Positions 18,411 through 26,885 of a stretch of DNA of 31,716 nucleotides are shown here, one piece after another. Position 1 is the stretch's first letter. Every line of letters starts with the position of its first letter. A model generated the notes under the pieces. The model searched no databases. It worked only from the letters and a program-made list of their open reading frames with translations, and was not told where the DNA came from. A program made the position numbers and the translations under genes. The DNA is taken from NCBI GenBank assembly GCA_026770575.1, contig MU657227.1:83940-115655 (forward strand), given 5' to 3'. The DNA comes from Pelagophyceae sp. CCMP2097. Its lineage: Eukaryota; Sar; Pelagophyceae.

Positions 18411-19140
18411 CCGCCGCAAAGGCCGCCGCTAACTGTCTGTATTAATCTTCCTGTGCTCGTCGTGAACGGCAGAGGACCGCGGAGATGCCTGGAGGATCGT
18501 GCCTTCCATCTCAGCGCAAAGGGACGCGGGGCGGAGATGTTCCAAATCATCTATGCGCCGGCCATCACTCGTGTAGGTTGCTGCACGTCGCGTCGCAATC
18601 TGGGGAAGCCTGGGAGCGACGGCATGACCCTCCTCTTCGACGCCTGCGCCGAGAGCAGCTGCTGCGAGGCACGAGCGCAGGGAGAGGATGTTCGAGAACG
18701 ACGGTAGGGGACGTCATCCATATCCTCCCGCTCGTTCGAGATCTAGAAGCAATTGCAAGAACCCCCCACTTTTCGAAAACGGTTTAAACAATCTTCCGCG
18801 ATCACTCACAGGATTTCCGCGCGGGCCGCGGCAGAGCCTCGTGAAGGCCCCTCGGGCGTCGCCGCCTCGGAGCGCCGCCCGGGGCCTCGGCGCGGCTCAG
18901 AGCCGCAGAGTCGCTTGCGGGACTTTGCGGAGTACTTCCGCGGCCGCAGCGCGGCGCGCCCTCCGCGGCGCGCGCACCCGCGCTGATGGCGGGCGTCATG
19001 CTCGCGGCGGCGATGTTTGCCGCGTTTCGGCACCGGGGGCGAGGGGGGCGCGGTGTGTATATTTCGCATGCGAAAGTGGTGCGTGGCGCCCTGAGACCTC
19101 TGCCGCAGCTGCATCCCACTAACGCCGCCGGAGACGGCCC
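18411..19140. other. Intergenic or unresolved 5' region of the rhomboid gene
   Basis: Several open frames (for example 18453-18707, 18753-18986 and 18986-19100) lack family features. The last includes MAGVMLAAAMFAAF, a possible membrane segment followed by a GTGTGT donor. Such a segment could supply the missing first membrane helix of the rhomboid-like protein, but I could not join it in phase. Confidence 0.3.
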
Positions 19141-20447
19141 ATGCCTCCCCTTCTTGTCGTCGCGGGCCTCAATGTTGCGCAGGTGCGCGACGGCGAGTGG
19201 TGGCGCGTGCCGGCTTCCATGTGGTGCCACGAAGATGCAACGCACCTCGGCTACACTTGCGCCCTCCTCGTGCTCGCCGCGCACGGCCTCGGCGGCCAGC
19301 GCCGTGTCGGCTTATTCGGCTTTGCGGCGGCCGCCGTCGTCATTTCGAGCGCCGTGGAAGTTTTGTGCATTTTCTGTTTGTCCATCGTCCAAGGCTGGCC
19401 ACGGTGGCCTTCGGACGAACATGGCGAAGAATGGCGTGCCCGCGGGTCGAGCGGCATGGTGCGTTGATGGGCGAGAAGGGCGGGCTTTACGAGATGATAG
19501 GCTATATCGGTGACGCTCTGGGCGAGGCGCTTCTCGGGTGGCACATCTTTCGTAAGCACCCGTCTCGGCCTTTTTGAGCAGGCGGACCACGCAGGAATTA
19601 GGGCCGCATGTTCCAGTCGGCGTCGCTGCCTTTGGTGGCCGTGCTCCTGCTTCTCGCGGCCAACGTCGCCTCGCCAAAGGAAACTACCCTCCCGCATTTC
19701 GTCGGACTGGTCTTCGGAGTCCTCCTCTCGCAGTCCACGGCCCTCGACGACACGCTCCAGTCGCCGCGAGTAGGCCTGCATTGCTCGCAAAACGCCCGTG
19801 GTCTGAGCTCATTGTTTAAGATAGGTATTGGCTCACAACCGCTCTCTTCTGGCTCGCGCTCCTCAGCGCCGCCTCGCTCAAGGCCCAGGAACCGCACCGG
19901 CGAATCGGTGAGCGGGCCGAGCCGCTGAGGCCTTTTGCGCACGATTTTTGTAGGTTTAGATTATTCAAATTGGCCGCGGCCGCAACCCGATGCCCTCGAC
20001 GGCCTCGAGGAGGCCCTCGACGCGGCGGCGCTCTTCCGAGCACCCTTCCCGCCCGAATCGACCGACGCGGCGGCGCGCCCGCCTCGCATTGGGGAAAACG
20101 ACGCACGGCGGGACGAGCCGCCGCTCGTGCGCACGGCGTCGGCCGCGCGGCGGCCGCGCGACAGCGGCGCCGCGCGTGATGCGCGCGCCACAAGCGACGG
20201 CCTGGTTCGACCGACGGACAACGTCCGAAGACGGAACGACGGCCTTGTACGACCGCCCGGCCTCCGACAGCCGCCAAGCGGCCTCCACCACCGACCAGCC
20301 TCCGATGACCATTTTCGCCCGGACCACTTTCGCCCCGATGCGACGCGCGACGGCGTCTCCCGGCCCGACGGCGCGGGCGCGCGAGACGCGCGACGAAGCG
20401 CCGCGCCGAGGCCCGCCGAGGATCGGCTGGCGGACCGGGAGCAGTAG
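19141..20447 (+). CDS. Rhomboid-family intramembrane protease-like protein
   Basis: Four exons: 19141-19458, 19501-19551, 19602-19824 and 19954-20447. Introns are 42, 50 and 129 nt and all phases match; about 361 residues. The signature is RDGEWWRVPASMWCHEDATH (the WWR and His region before the second helix). A hydrophobic helix follows, then the catalytic-serine motif GSSGM at residues about 102-106. Exon 3 adds the fifth helix (LPLVAVLLLLAANVA) and TLPHFVGLVFGVLLS, where the His would complete the Ser-His dyad. Rhomboids cleave membrane proteins within the bilayer. The usual Asn of HxxxN is not conserved, so activity is uncertain. The fourth exon adds a long hydrophilic Arg/Pro/Asp-rich tail. 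The first transmembrane helix seems short, so an upstream exon is likely. Confidence 0.65.
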
Positions 20448-20673
20448 GGCCCCGGCGCCGTTTTTAATGATTGCAGTGTAAATACCCGGGCCGCCGTCGC
20501 TGGAGCACGACCCGCGCCGAGCCGGGCGCAGCAAACACAGCGTGCGCAGGCCTGGGACGGTCGACCGTCGGGGCAGCGACTGTGCAGCGCCTGGAAGCTT
20601 CTAATCGCCAAGAAATCAATTTTCGGCGCGCGCGGCAAAGCAAACGGCCGACACCGTGACGGTGAGCCCCGCC

Positions 20674-21297
20674 ATGCGGCCGCTGGACTACGTCGTCGTG
20701 CTTCTGCAGCTGTACTTCATGCTGATGAATGTGACCGTGGAGCGGTCTTACTGCAAAGGGGAATTCCGGGATGACGACCTAAGGTTCCTCGTCCAGGAAA
20801 CGATTGACTTCTGCCAACGTTTTAACCCCCTTTTCCTATCCCGCCCACCCTGGATGGTCGCCGCGACGTGCGTCTCCGCCTACGGCTACTTTCCCTTTTA
20901 TGCGCTCATCTCGTACGCGGCGGTGACTGACAAGTGGGGCAAGTTGAGCGTACCTCGCAGCGTCCGCGACACCCGGGGACCCCCGCATGGCCACACGCGC
21001 GCCCGGGGTGCCGGCGTCGTCCCGCCGTAAACAGCGTCTTTACCTCCGGGTCGTATGAAAGGGTAATCACTGACTGACTGATTCTACGGATCGAAACGCG
21101 AGGGACAGGTCCCCATCCTCCTTTTCTTGGGAGCCAAGCTCAACGCCCTCTCCTTCTACCACCTCATGGAGTTCTCCTCGACGACGCCGCCGGAGCATCT
21201 CCTGGAGTACTTTGCGGTTGAGGGGCCTTATTTATTTAGCATTGCGCTCTGCCTCCAACGCTGCATCAACGCGCGCGCGAAGATCAAGGGGCAATGA
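20674..21297 (+). CDS. EXPERA-domain membrane protein, TMEM97/sigma-2-receptor-like
   Basis: Exons 20674-20949 (MRPLDYVVVLLQLYFMLMNV ... AVTDKWGKLS) and 21109-21297 (VPILLFLGAKLNALSFYHLM ... ARAKIKGQ-stop) join in phase 0; 154 residues against about 176 for human TMEM97. Four membrane helices are visible, together with family landmarks: the RPPW segment, the YGYFPFYALISYA helix, a [KR]-x-P-I-L start of the third helix and EGPYLFSIALCLQRC in the last. The family acts in sterol handling at the ER and lysosome. The 159-nt intron (GTACCT...GGACAG) carries copy B of the dispersed (TGAC)n repeat. The 3' end overlaps the convergent Sel1 pseudogene by 14 bases. Confidence 0.7.
21053..21082 (+). repeat. 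Dispersed repeat ending in (TGAC)n, copy B, inside an intron
   Basis: TATGAAAGGGTA followed by ATCACTGACTGACTGA is identical over its length to copy A at 7182-7212. It lies 26 bases before the acceptor of the TMEM97-like gene's intron, where its CTGAC units could also serve as branch-point sequences. Confidence 0.65.
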
Positions 21298-22223
21298 CCG
21301 CCCGGAACCCGCGGTCCGGAAATGCAATAATCTCCCCCAAAGCGTCGGTGTCATACGTCGGTCGACGGGACCGCGTCGCCGCGATTCGCGCCTCGAGCTT
21401 TTCGACCCGCGCCACAGAGTCGGCGTGACCCTTGGCTGCGGCGCGCTTGAAGCAGCGCAGCGCCTCGTGGAAGTCCTGCGACACGCCTTCGCCGTATTCG
21501 TAACACTCGCCGAGGTTGGAGAGCGCGCTTGCCAGGTCCTGCGCCGCGGCGAGCTGGAACCACTTCACGGTTTCCTCGTGCGACTGCGCCACGCCTATGC
21601 CGTCGTAGAACATGCGGCCGAGATTGTATTCAGCGGAGGGATACCCTTGCTCGGCTGCACGTCGAAACCACAGCGCGGCGGTCTTGTAGTCGATCTTGAC
21701 GCCTTCGCCAAGCTCGCAACGAAGTCCCAATGCATTCTGAGCTGGTGCATGTCCTTGCGCCGCAGCGCACTCGTACAACGGGATCGCCCGCTTGAAGTGA
21801 GGCCCAAGCCACCTTGACGGTACATGAAATTGTCTCCAAGCTGCACCTGCGCCTCTGCGTTGCCCTCGTCCACGTGCTTCTGCAGCCCGCGCACCCACTC
21901 GGCATCCGACGTGGTGGCCGGCGTTCGGCAGAGCGGGCAGCGCGTGTCGTACTCCCACTTTTTGGAGCATTCCGTGCAAATCCTCTTGCAGCAGCAAGGT
22001 AAAACGTCTTGCCGCTAAAGGCTGGAAGCACGTCGAGGCAGATGCCGCACGTGCCGCGCCAGCTCGGCATGTCGTCCTTCAGCGCGCTGGCCTCGACGTC
22101 TGTCGCGTCCCCCGTCCGAGCAGCCGGTAAGTGCGGCGCCGCCTTGGAACCGTCTGCCGGTGCGACTTCCTCGACGATTACCGGCTCCTCCTTGATCTTC
22201 AGCGGCACAGACTGCACAGCCAC
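21284..22223 (-). pseudogene. RING/Sel1-repeat protein, copy 1 (truncated and frameshifted)
   Basis: On the minus strand a Lys/Glu/Pro-rich linker (PLKIKEEPVIVEEVAPADG) leads to a RING-like zinc module. CGICLDVLPAF lies in one frame. Its continuation (CCCKRICTECSKKWEYDTRC, then PLCRTPATTSDAEWVR) is in another, because one base is missing after TTTTAC near 21992. A second shift, about 8 bases lost near 21800, separates this from several Sel1 repeats such as AAAQGHAPAQNALGLRCELG, GVAQSHEETVKWFQLAAAQD and GECYEYGEGVSQDFHEALRC. It lacks the MYND zinc finger seen in copy 2 and any ATG. Similarity to copy 2 begins at about 22205, next to an imperfect palindrome. Intact relatives would be scaffold or ubiquitin-ligase-like proteins. 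Confidence 0.65.
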
Positions 22224-22492
22224 TAGTAGGAATTCTTAGTACTGGAAGATCGCGAGGTCGTTTCGACTGCTTTTCTGAACGCATCATACATTTAGCGATC
22301 ATTAGTTACACGTCACGGTACACTGGCAATTGTAGAGTCAATTGTAGTACGTACGAGGCCGTCTTGGGCGAGATGCGACGCTCGACCACGCTCCGACGCT
22401 CGCGGCAACGTGGCGCTCGAGCGTTTTCCCCCGTTTGGCTCAACATGGGGTTTCCTGGGCAAGGCTGATTCGAATTCGAAGAGGCCGTCGGA
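22224..22492. other. AT-richer spacer with short palindromes
   Basis: No gene is seen. It includes ACTAGTAGGAATTCTTAGTA (about 22222-22241), an imperfect palindrome related to the one at 2443-2462, and CAATTGTAG twice (about 22328 and 22340). Confidence 0.4.
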
Positions 22493-23697
22493 TTAGAACC
22501 CGACGAGGGCGTTAAACTTAAAGATGACTCCGCCGTCTGCTTCGTCCTCGTTTCCGGCGCGTTTGCTGCTCGGGGCCGGCTCGGCCTTGCCGGCCTTGCC
22601 GTCATTGGCTCGCTCGGCGAGTTGGCGGTTAGCGGCGATCTCGTGCGCCGCGAGGACCGCCAGGAGCAAACCGCCCCCTGCTAGAGTATAAGCGTTCGGG
22701 ACGTCGCCGTAAGATACAAAGACCCATAACGGCCCTAAAACCGACTCCAATAAAAGCACCAAACCAATTTCGGGCGCGGAGCACAACCGAGGGGCGATGC
22801 TCAAGCATATGAAGACGCCTCCGACACATAATCCATCTGCAAAAATGACTGCGAAGAATTGCCAATTCGGGCGATCTGCGTCGTACCCCGTGCTCTTCGG
22901 CAGGATTTTGCCTTTGGCGGCGATGAAAGAAACAAGTAAGGCGGAGTAGAAGCCTAAAGCAGCGGCCGACGTCATGTCCGCCTTTGGGACGTCCCGAGCG
23001 GCTAAGCGCACGACGGTCATGTACATGGCCAGAGCGACGCCCGTGCCGGCGGCGATGCCGTCGCCCAGGGCGGTGTTGCCGGCTTGGACGCCTGGGGCGA
23101 GCGAGGGGACGAAGATGATCGCGACTGCCAGAAGCGAAAAAGTTAGAGCAATCTTCGTGCGGAACGCGATCCGTTCACCGAGGAACACCGCCCCCAGCAC
23201 CGCCGCCCAGAGCGGGTTCAAGTTGCTCAGCAGTATGGAGCGGGCGGCGGTCGTGTGCACCAGGCCCAAGGTCCAACCTAAAGGGACACGTAAAGTACGG
23301 GCGAATTACGAGCAAACGGACCGACGTTCGCCGCCGCTTGGAACGACTGCCCCATCGCGACGTGCATGCCGCCGGCGCGGATGCCCCGGAAGCATTTTGC
23401 GAGGCCGCCCGCTTGCGTTAAGGCGAAGAGCGCCGCGGCGGTCGCCGTACTCAGCATTTTCCAAGTCAATAGACTCCACGGTTCCACGCCCGCTTCTATC
23501 AACCATCGTACGCAGACGGCATCGGACGAGACGAATACCACGCCGAAGAGCGAGACGGCGAGGCCCCGAGACCGGGGCGACCACTGGGCCCACTTCGAAA
23601 ACGAAAGCCCGTAGAGGTCCTTTGGCTCGAGGCCGACTTGCGCGGGCGCGCCCGAGTCCGCGTCAGACGCCGCCGCCGCGCCCCCGCCGTGCTCCAT
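22493..23697 (-). CDS. EamA/DMT-family membrane transporter
   Basis: Exons 23697-23310 and 23277-22493 encode 390 residues. They are separated by a 32-nt intron (GTAATT...CTTTAG), and splicing restores AANVGPFARWTLGLVHTTAA. The protein has about ten hydrophobic helices in two EamA repeats. The first begins SRGLAVSLFGVVFVSSDAVC. The junction region ARSILLSNLNPLWAAVLGAV followed by FLGER is the typical end of an EamA repeat (…L..L.P.w..llg…lgE), and the second repeat ends with LLLESVLGPLWVFVSYGDVP. Such proteins export or exchange small metabolites; the substrate cannot be told. The short hydrophilic C-terminus is probably cytosolic. The unspliced frame stops within the intron. Confidence 0.75.
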
Positions 23698-24116
23698 GGA
23701 CGCGGCCGCAGAACGCAGAACGCAACCCGCAAACGCACTTTGCAAAACGAGGACTAAACGAGCGTGCACGATCTTAAATGAGAAAATTTCAAAAGTTTGA
23801 AAGTGTAAAAACAGAGACATTTTGTTTGATCGAGGACTTTCACCCACCCAACTTTTGGTGCGGGGTTTTCCAGAAACATTTTAAACTGACAAGATACTCA
23901 TACGAAGATATCTCCTATCGTGTTGATAGGAAGAGCAAAAGGGATATCGCGTCCCAGTGCTCTGGTCCCCTGGAGACTGGGTATATAAAGAGTCTCGACA
24001 TGCTCCTATTACCCACGCGATAGGAATTCCTATTACAAGTTGTTGCATACCTCCGGGACTGGACATCCTGTGATTTTTATTACATTACATTATACCTCTC
24101 ATACCTCGCATATCAC

Positions 24117-24182
24117 CTCCCAGCGCACTCTGGGAGGTTGACTCGCAGGAGCGAAGCCCCTGCCGCTGACACGCGAAGTCAG
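24117..24182 (-). ncRNA. Candidate structured RNA: three adjacent hairpins
   Basis: Within 66 bases there are three inverted repeats: 24117-24136 (CTCCCAG, 6-base loop, CTGGGAG), 24145-24163 (GCAGGAGC, GAA, GCCCCTGC as read on plus) and 24166-24182 (CTGAC, 7-base loop, GTCAG). The middle stem contains one non-Watson-Crick pair, which is C-A if the plus strand is transcribed but a G-U wobble if the minus strand is. This favours a minus-strand RNA. The last two loops share GCGAAG on plus (CTTCGC on minus). This is inference from sequence only; DNA-level function (cruciform, element end) is the alternative. Confidence 0.3.
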
Positions 24183-24373
24183 ATACCACCCACCCTGATA
24201 GGGCCTGTTAGGAGGGCCGGGGAAACCCACCCACATTGAGCATTTTGCCCCAACTGGTGCCTTCCACTTGGCAAAGAAAACGCAGGGAGACGAGTCGAAT
24301 GCCTGAGTCACAAAGAGGGTCGCCATGGATTCCACGAGCCCTCTACAATTGTAGATCTCACGGCGCGGTCATT

Positions 24374-24401
24374 CTCAGTCAGTCAGTGATGACCCTTGCA
24401 T
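24374..24401 (-). repeat. Dispersed repeat ending in (TGAC)n, copy C
   Basis: On the minus strand it reads TATGCAAGGGTC then ATCACTGACTGACTGA, differing from copies A and B at two positions. It lies downstream of the Sel1 copy 2 stop codon. Confidence 0.6.
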
Positions 24402-24655
24402 ACAATTCATTCGGAGGTAGCGCGGCGGGTTAGGCGAGCGGCGCGCGCGGCTATTCGGGCGCGTCGGAGCTTGGGGGCCGCCGCCTGGCGCGCTGCGCGA
24501 GGGCGCGGTGCCTCGTCGCCGGCGACGCCTCGAGTTTGAAAAGCCAAAGCGTTTGCCGTTTCAACGCGGCTGGTACGAGTCTGCTCCCACTGGCAGACGG
24601 CGTCAAAGTTCGCAGACGACAGGTCGGCGGGGCCGTGTACGGGCGGCATCGATGG

Positions 24656-25638
24656 TCACGTCGGTCGACCGGACCGCGTCGCCGCGATTCGCGCCTCGAG
24701 CTGTTCGACTGAGGCCGCAGCGTCGACGTCGCCCTTTGCCGCGGCGCGCTGATAGAGGCGCAGCGCCTCGTAGTCGTCCTGCGGCATGCCTTCGCCGTTT
24801 TCGTAACACGCGCCAAGGCAGAAGAGCGCGTCCGGTAAGTCCGGCTGGCCCTGCGCCGCGGCGAGCCGGTACCACCGCACGGCTTCTTCGTACGACTGCG
24901 CCATGCCGTTGCCAATGTGGAACATTGTAGTTGATCTTGACGCCATCGCCATTCTCGTAACGACATCCCAATGAATTCTGAGCTGGCACGAGTCCTTGCG
25001 CCGCAGCGCGCTCGTACAACGGGATCGCCAGCTTCAAGCTCTTCTTGAGGCTCATGCCACCAGTTCCGTACGCGTCTCCGAGCTGCATCTGCGCCTCGGC
25101 GTTCCCCTCGTGCTTCTGCAGCCGGCGCACCCACTCGGCGTCCGACTTACAGGGGAACGTTCGGCAGAGCGGGCAGCGCGTGTCGTACTCGCGGCACTTT
25201 TGGGAGCATTCCGTGCAAATCCTCGTGCAGCAGCAAGAGTAAAACGTCTTGCCGCCAAATTGCCGCCAAAGGCTGGAAGGACGTCCAAGCAGATGCCGCA
25301 CGTGCCGCGCCAGCTCGGCGCGCCGTCCTTGAGCGCGCTGGCCTTGGCGTCCGTCGCATTTTCTGCTCGGACAGCCGATAACCGCGGCGCCGCCCTAGAA
25401 TCAGCTGCCGGCGCGACGCCGTCGACGATGGGCGGCTCCTCCTTGATCTTCAGCGGCATGAGCTCGTCGAGGAGGCGGTCCTGGAACTCGTGGGCGAGCT
25501 TCTTGCACTGCGCCTTGTGCCCGTTCTCGTTCCAGTCTTGCCGCAGTAGTGGCGCGATTTGCACTTGGTGCAGTGCTTGCCCGGCGCGTCGCAGACGCAG
25601 CACGGCTTGGGCGCGGATGCGGCTGGCGGGGCGTCCAT
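24656..25638 (-). pseudogene. MYND/RING/Sel1-repeat protein, copy 2 (frameshifted)
   Basis: The ATG at 25638 begins MDAPPAASAPKPCCVCDAPG followed by KHCTKCKSRHYCGK, the first part of a MYND zinc finger. Its expected next Cys is missing, and the remainder (DWNENGHKAQCKKL) lies in another frame. The RING region CGICLDVLPAFGG is broken by an 11-bp tandem duplication (TTTGGCGGCAA twice, about 25255-25276), after which FYSCCCTRICTECSQKCREY and CPLC follow in a new frame. Sel1 repeats continue, but one repeat is deleted with a further shift near 24925 (KINYN, then MAQSYEEAVRWYRLAAAQGQ in another frame). The last frame ends ATRSGRPT-stop at 24656. At least three lesions, none shared with copy 1, make a functional product unlikely. 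It shares its 5' region with borealin. Confidence 0.65.
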
Positions 25639-25832
25639 CGTGCGGGGGCGGCAGCCGGGGCTCAGCGACCGCGCGGCGGCTAGGTGGAAATGTCTGTCGT
25701 TGTACTTGGCACTTTCGAATTTTTGTGCTTTTTGGCGATTACTGCCGTTGATTTCCAACGAACTGAGGAATCACCGTTGGGGAAAAAATCTCCGCGCGAC
25801 TTCCGAGCCGCCTCGCGCGCTCCCGCCTCGCG
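25639..25832. promoter_or_regulatory. Bidirectional promoter region, Sel1 copy 2 / borealin
   Basis: These 194 bases, AT-richer than the flanks, separate two divergent start codons (25638 minus and 25833 plus). CCAACG and CGTTGG form an inverted repeat at about 25756-25786. No TATA box was identified with confidence. Confidence 0.35.
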
Positions 25833-26713
25833 ATGCCGCCGAAGCGGGGCGTGCGCCGGAAGCGGGGCAAGGAGCTCGTCGAGGCTTTGCGCGACGATGA
25901 ATCGTCGCCGGCGTGCGAGGCGGCCATCTCTCCCGACTATTTGGAGACTGTGCTGTCGGAGCTGCAGTCGGAGAGCGACCGTCGCGTGAAGAAGCTGAAG
26001 CGCTGCATGGGGGACATGCGGCAGGAGTTTTTGAACGCGTTCCAGGTGGAGTTGCTCAAGATCCCGCGCAAGGTGCGAGAGGTGCCTGTGGCGCACTTTA
26101 GCGGCGAGTTTGGAGGCTCCATCGACGTCGCTCTCAAAGAGGCGGCGGCCCTCAAGTTCGCCACCAAGGCGCCGCAGAGCGTCGTCGCCAACAAGTCGCT
26201 CAATCGCACCGCCGCGACGCCGTCCGTGGCCCGCCAAGGCGTGTCGGCGACGCCCGGCGCGAGCCGCCGCATGCGAGAGGGAGAATGCATTATGTCCGTC
26301 AACGGCTCGCCCCTCGCCGCCGTGCCCCTCTCCACCGCAAAGTCGATCGCCGCGTCGCAATCTTTGTCCGAAACAAGTCGCCCGAAATGGTCGAGCCGCG
26401 GACGGCGCTGCAGAGGCCTGACGTTCCCCGCAGGCTCGCGGCGACGATCAAGGTCAAGCAGGGCGGCCGGTCGCGGCTGCCCGCGGACGCGAACCTCCTG
26501 GTCGAGCTGCCCACGGGCGACGGCGGCTGCGTCTCCCTCTCCGAGGCGTCCACGATCAAGGTGCGTCGTCCCGCTTTAACTTCGCGCCTCGTAACGGGTT
26601 TCGCATAGGCGCTGCACGACGAGCCGCTGCTCAAGGAATCTGCCATCGCGCACCTGAAGACTCTGCGGGAAGAGATTGAGAAGGTCATGTCCGCCCTCCA
26701 AGCCCAAGCATAA
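25833..26713 (+). CDS. Borealin-like chromosomal passenger complex subunit
   Basis: Exons 25833-26321, 26414-26560 and 26609-26713 join in phase 0 across introns of 92 and 48 nt; 246 residues. Residues about 37-92 match the borealin N-terminal (Nbl1) helix: LETVLSELQSESDRRVKKLK then RCMGDMRQEFLNAFQVELLK and IPRKVREV, where the pattern of a basic helix followed by LLKIP.K.RE is characteristic. This helix binds INCENP and survivin in a three-helix bundle. The middle is basic and low-complexity with ATPSVARQGVSATPGASRRM and NGSPLAA, as in other borealins. The C-terminus (ATIKVKQGGRSRLPADANLL, then LHDEPLLKESAIAHLKTLRE with EIEKVMSAL) resembles the borealin C-terminal beta/helix region. It should direct Aurora kinase to centromeres during mitosis. 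Confidence 0.75.
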
Positions 26714-26885
26714 CCTCCGCTGCCCTGTACATCGACCACCCCGCACGCCCCGGGGAGCACCGTAACGATCCCCTGTCCCCGAGACGCAGAGGGAGCTGGG
26801 TCCGTCCTCTGACTGCGTCCGGAGGGCTTTGGGAGCCGGGGTCCGTCCGAGGCGTCAGACGTTTAAAAAAGGTTAAAGGGACTCG
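26714..26885. other. Short convergent spacer between borealin and CLP1
   Basis: The 172 bases between the two stop codons hold no gene. GGGAGC[T/C]GGG-TCCGTCC occurs twice (about 26789 and 26830) as an imperfect direct repeat. Both genes must end transcription within or just past this interval. Confidence 0.4.

Larger units (their letters stand above)
23698..24440. other. Lower-GC island with palindromes and hairpins
   Basis: Base composition changes sharply compared with the GC-rich surroundings. The island holds TCCTATCGTGTTGATAGGA (about 23913-23931, 7-bp stem with 5-base loop), ATAGGAATTCCTAT (about 24020-24033, perfect palindrome), a TATATAAAG (about 23981), the hairpin cluster at 24117-24182, CTACAATTGTAG (about 24343) and dispersed repeat copy C. 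Minus-strand frame 24099-24335 is open but I do not recognise its product. Confidence 0.5.

Noticed and set aside
24099..24335. Minus-strand 78-residue frame as a gene
   Set aside because: No recognisable features, and it lies across the hairpin cluster; open by chance or part of a degraded element.
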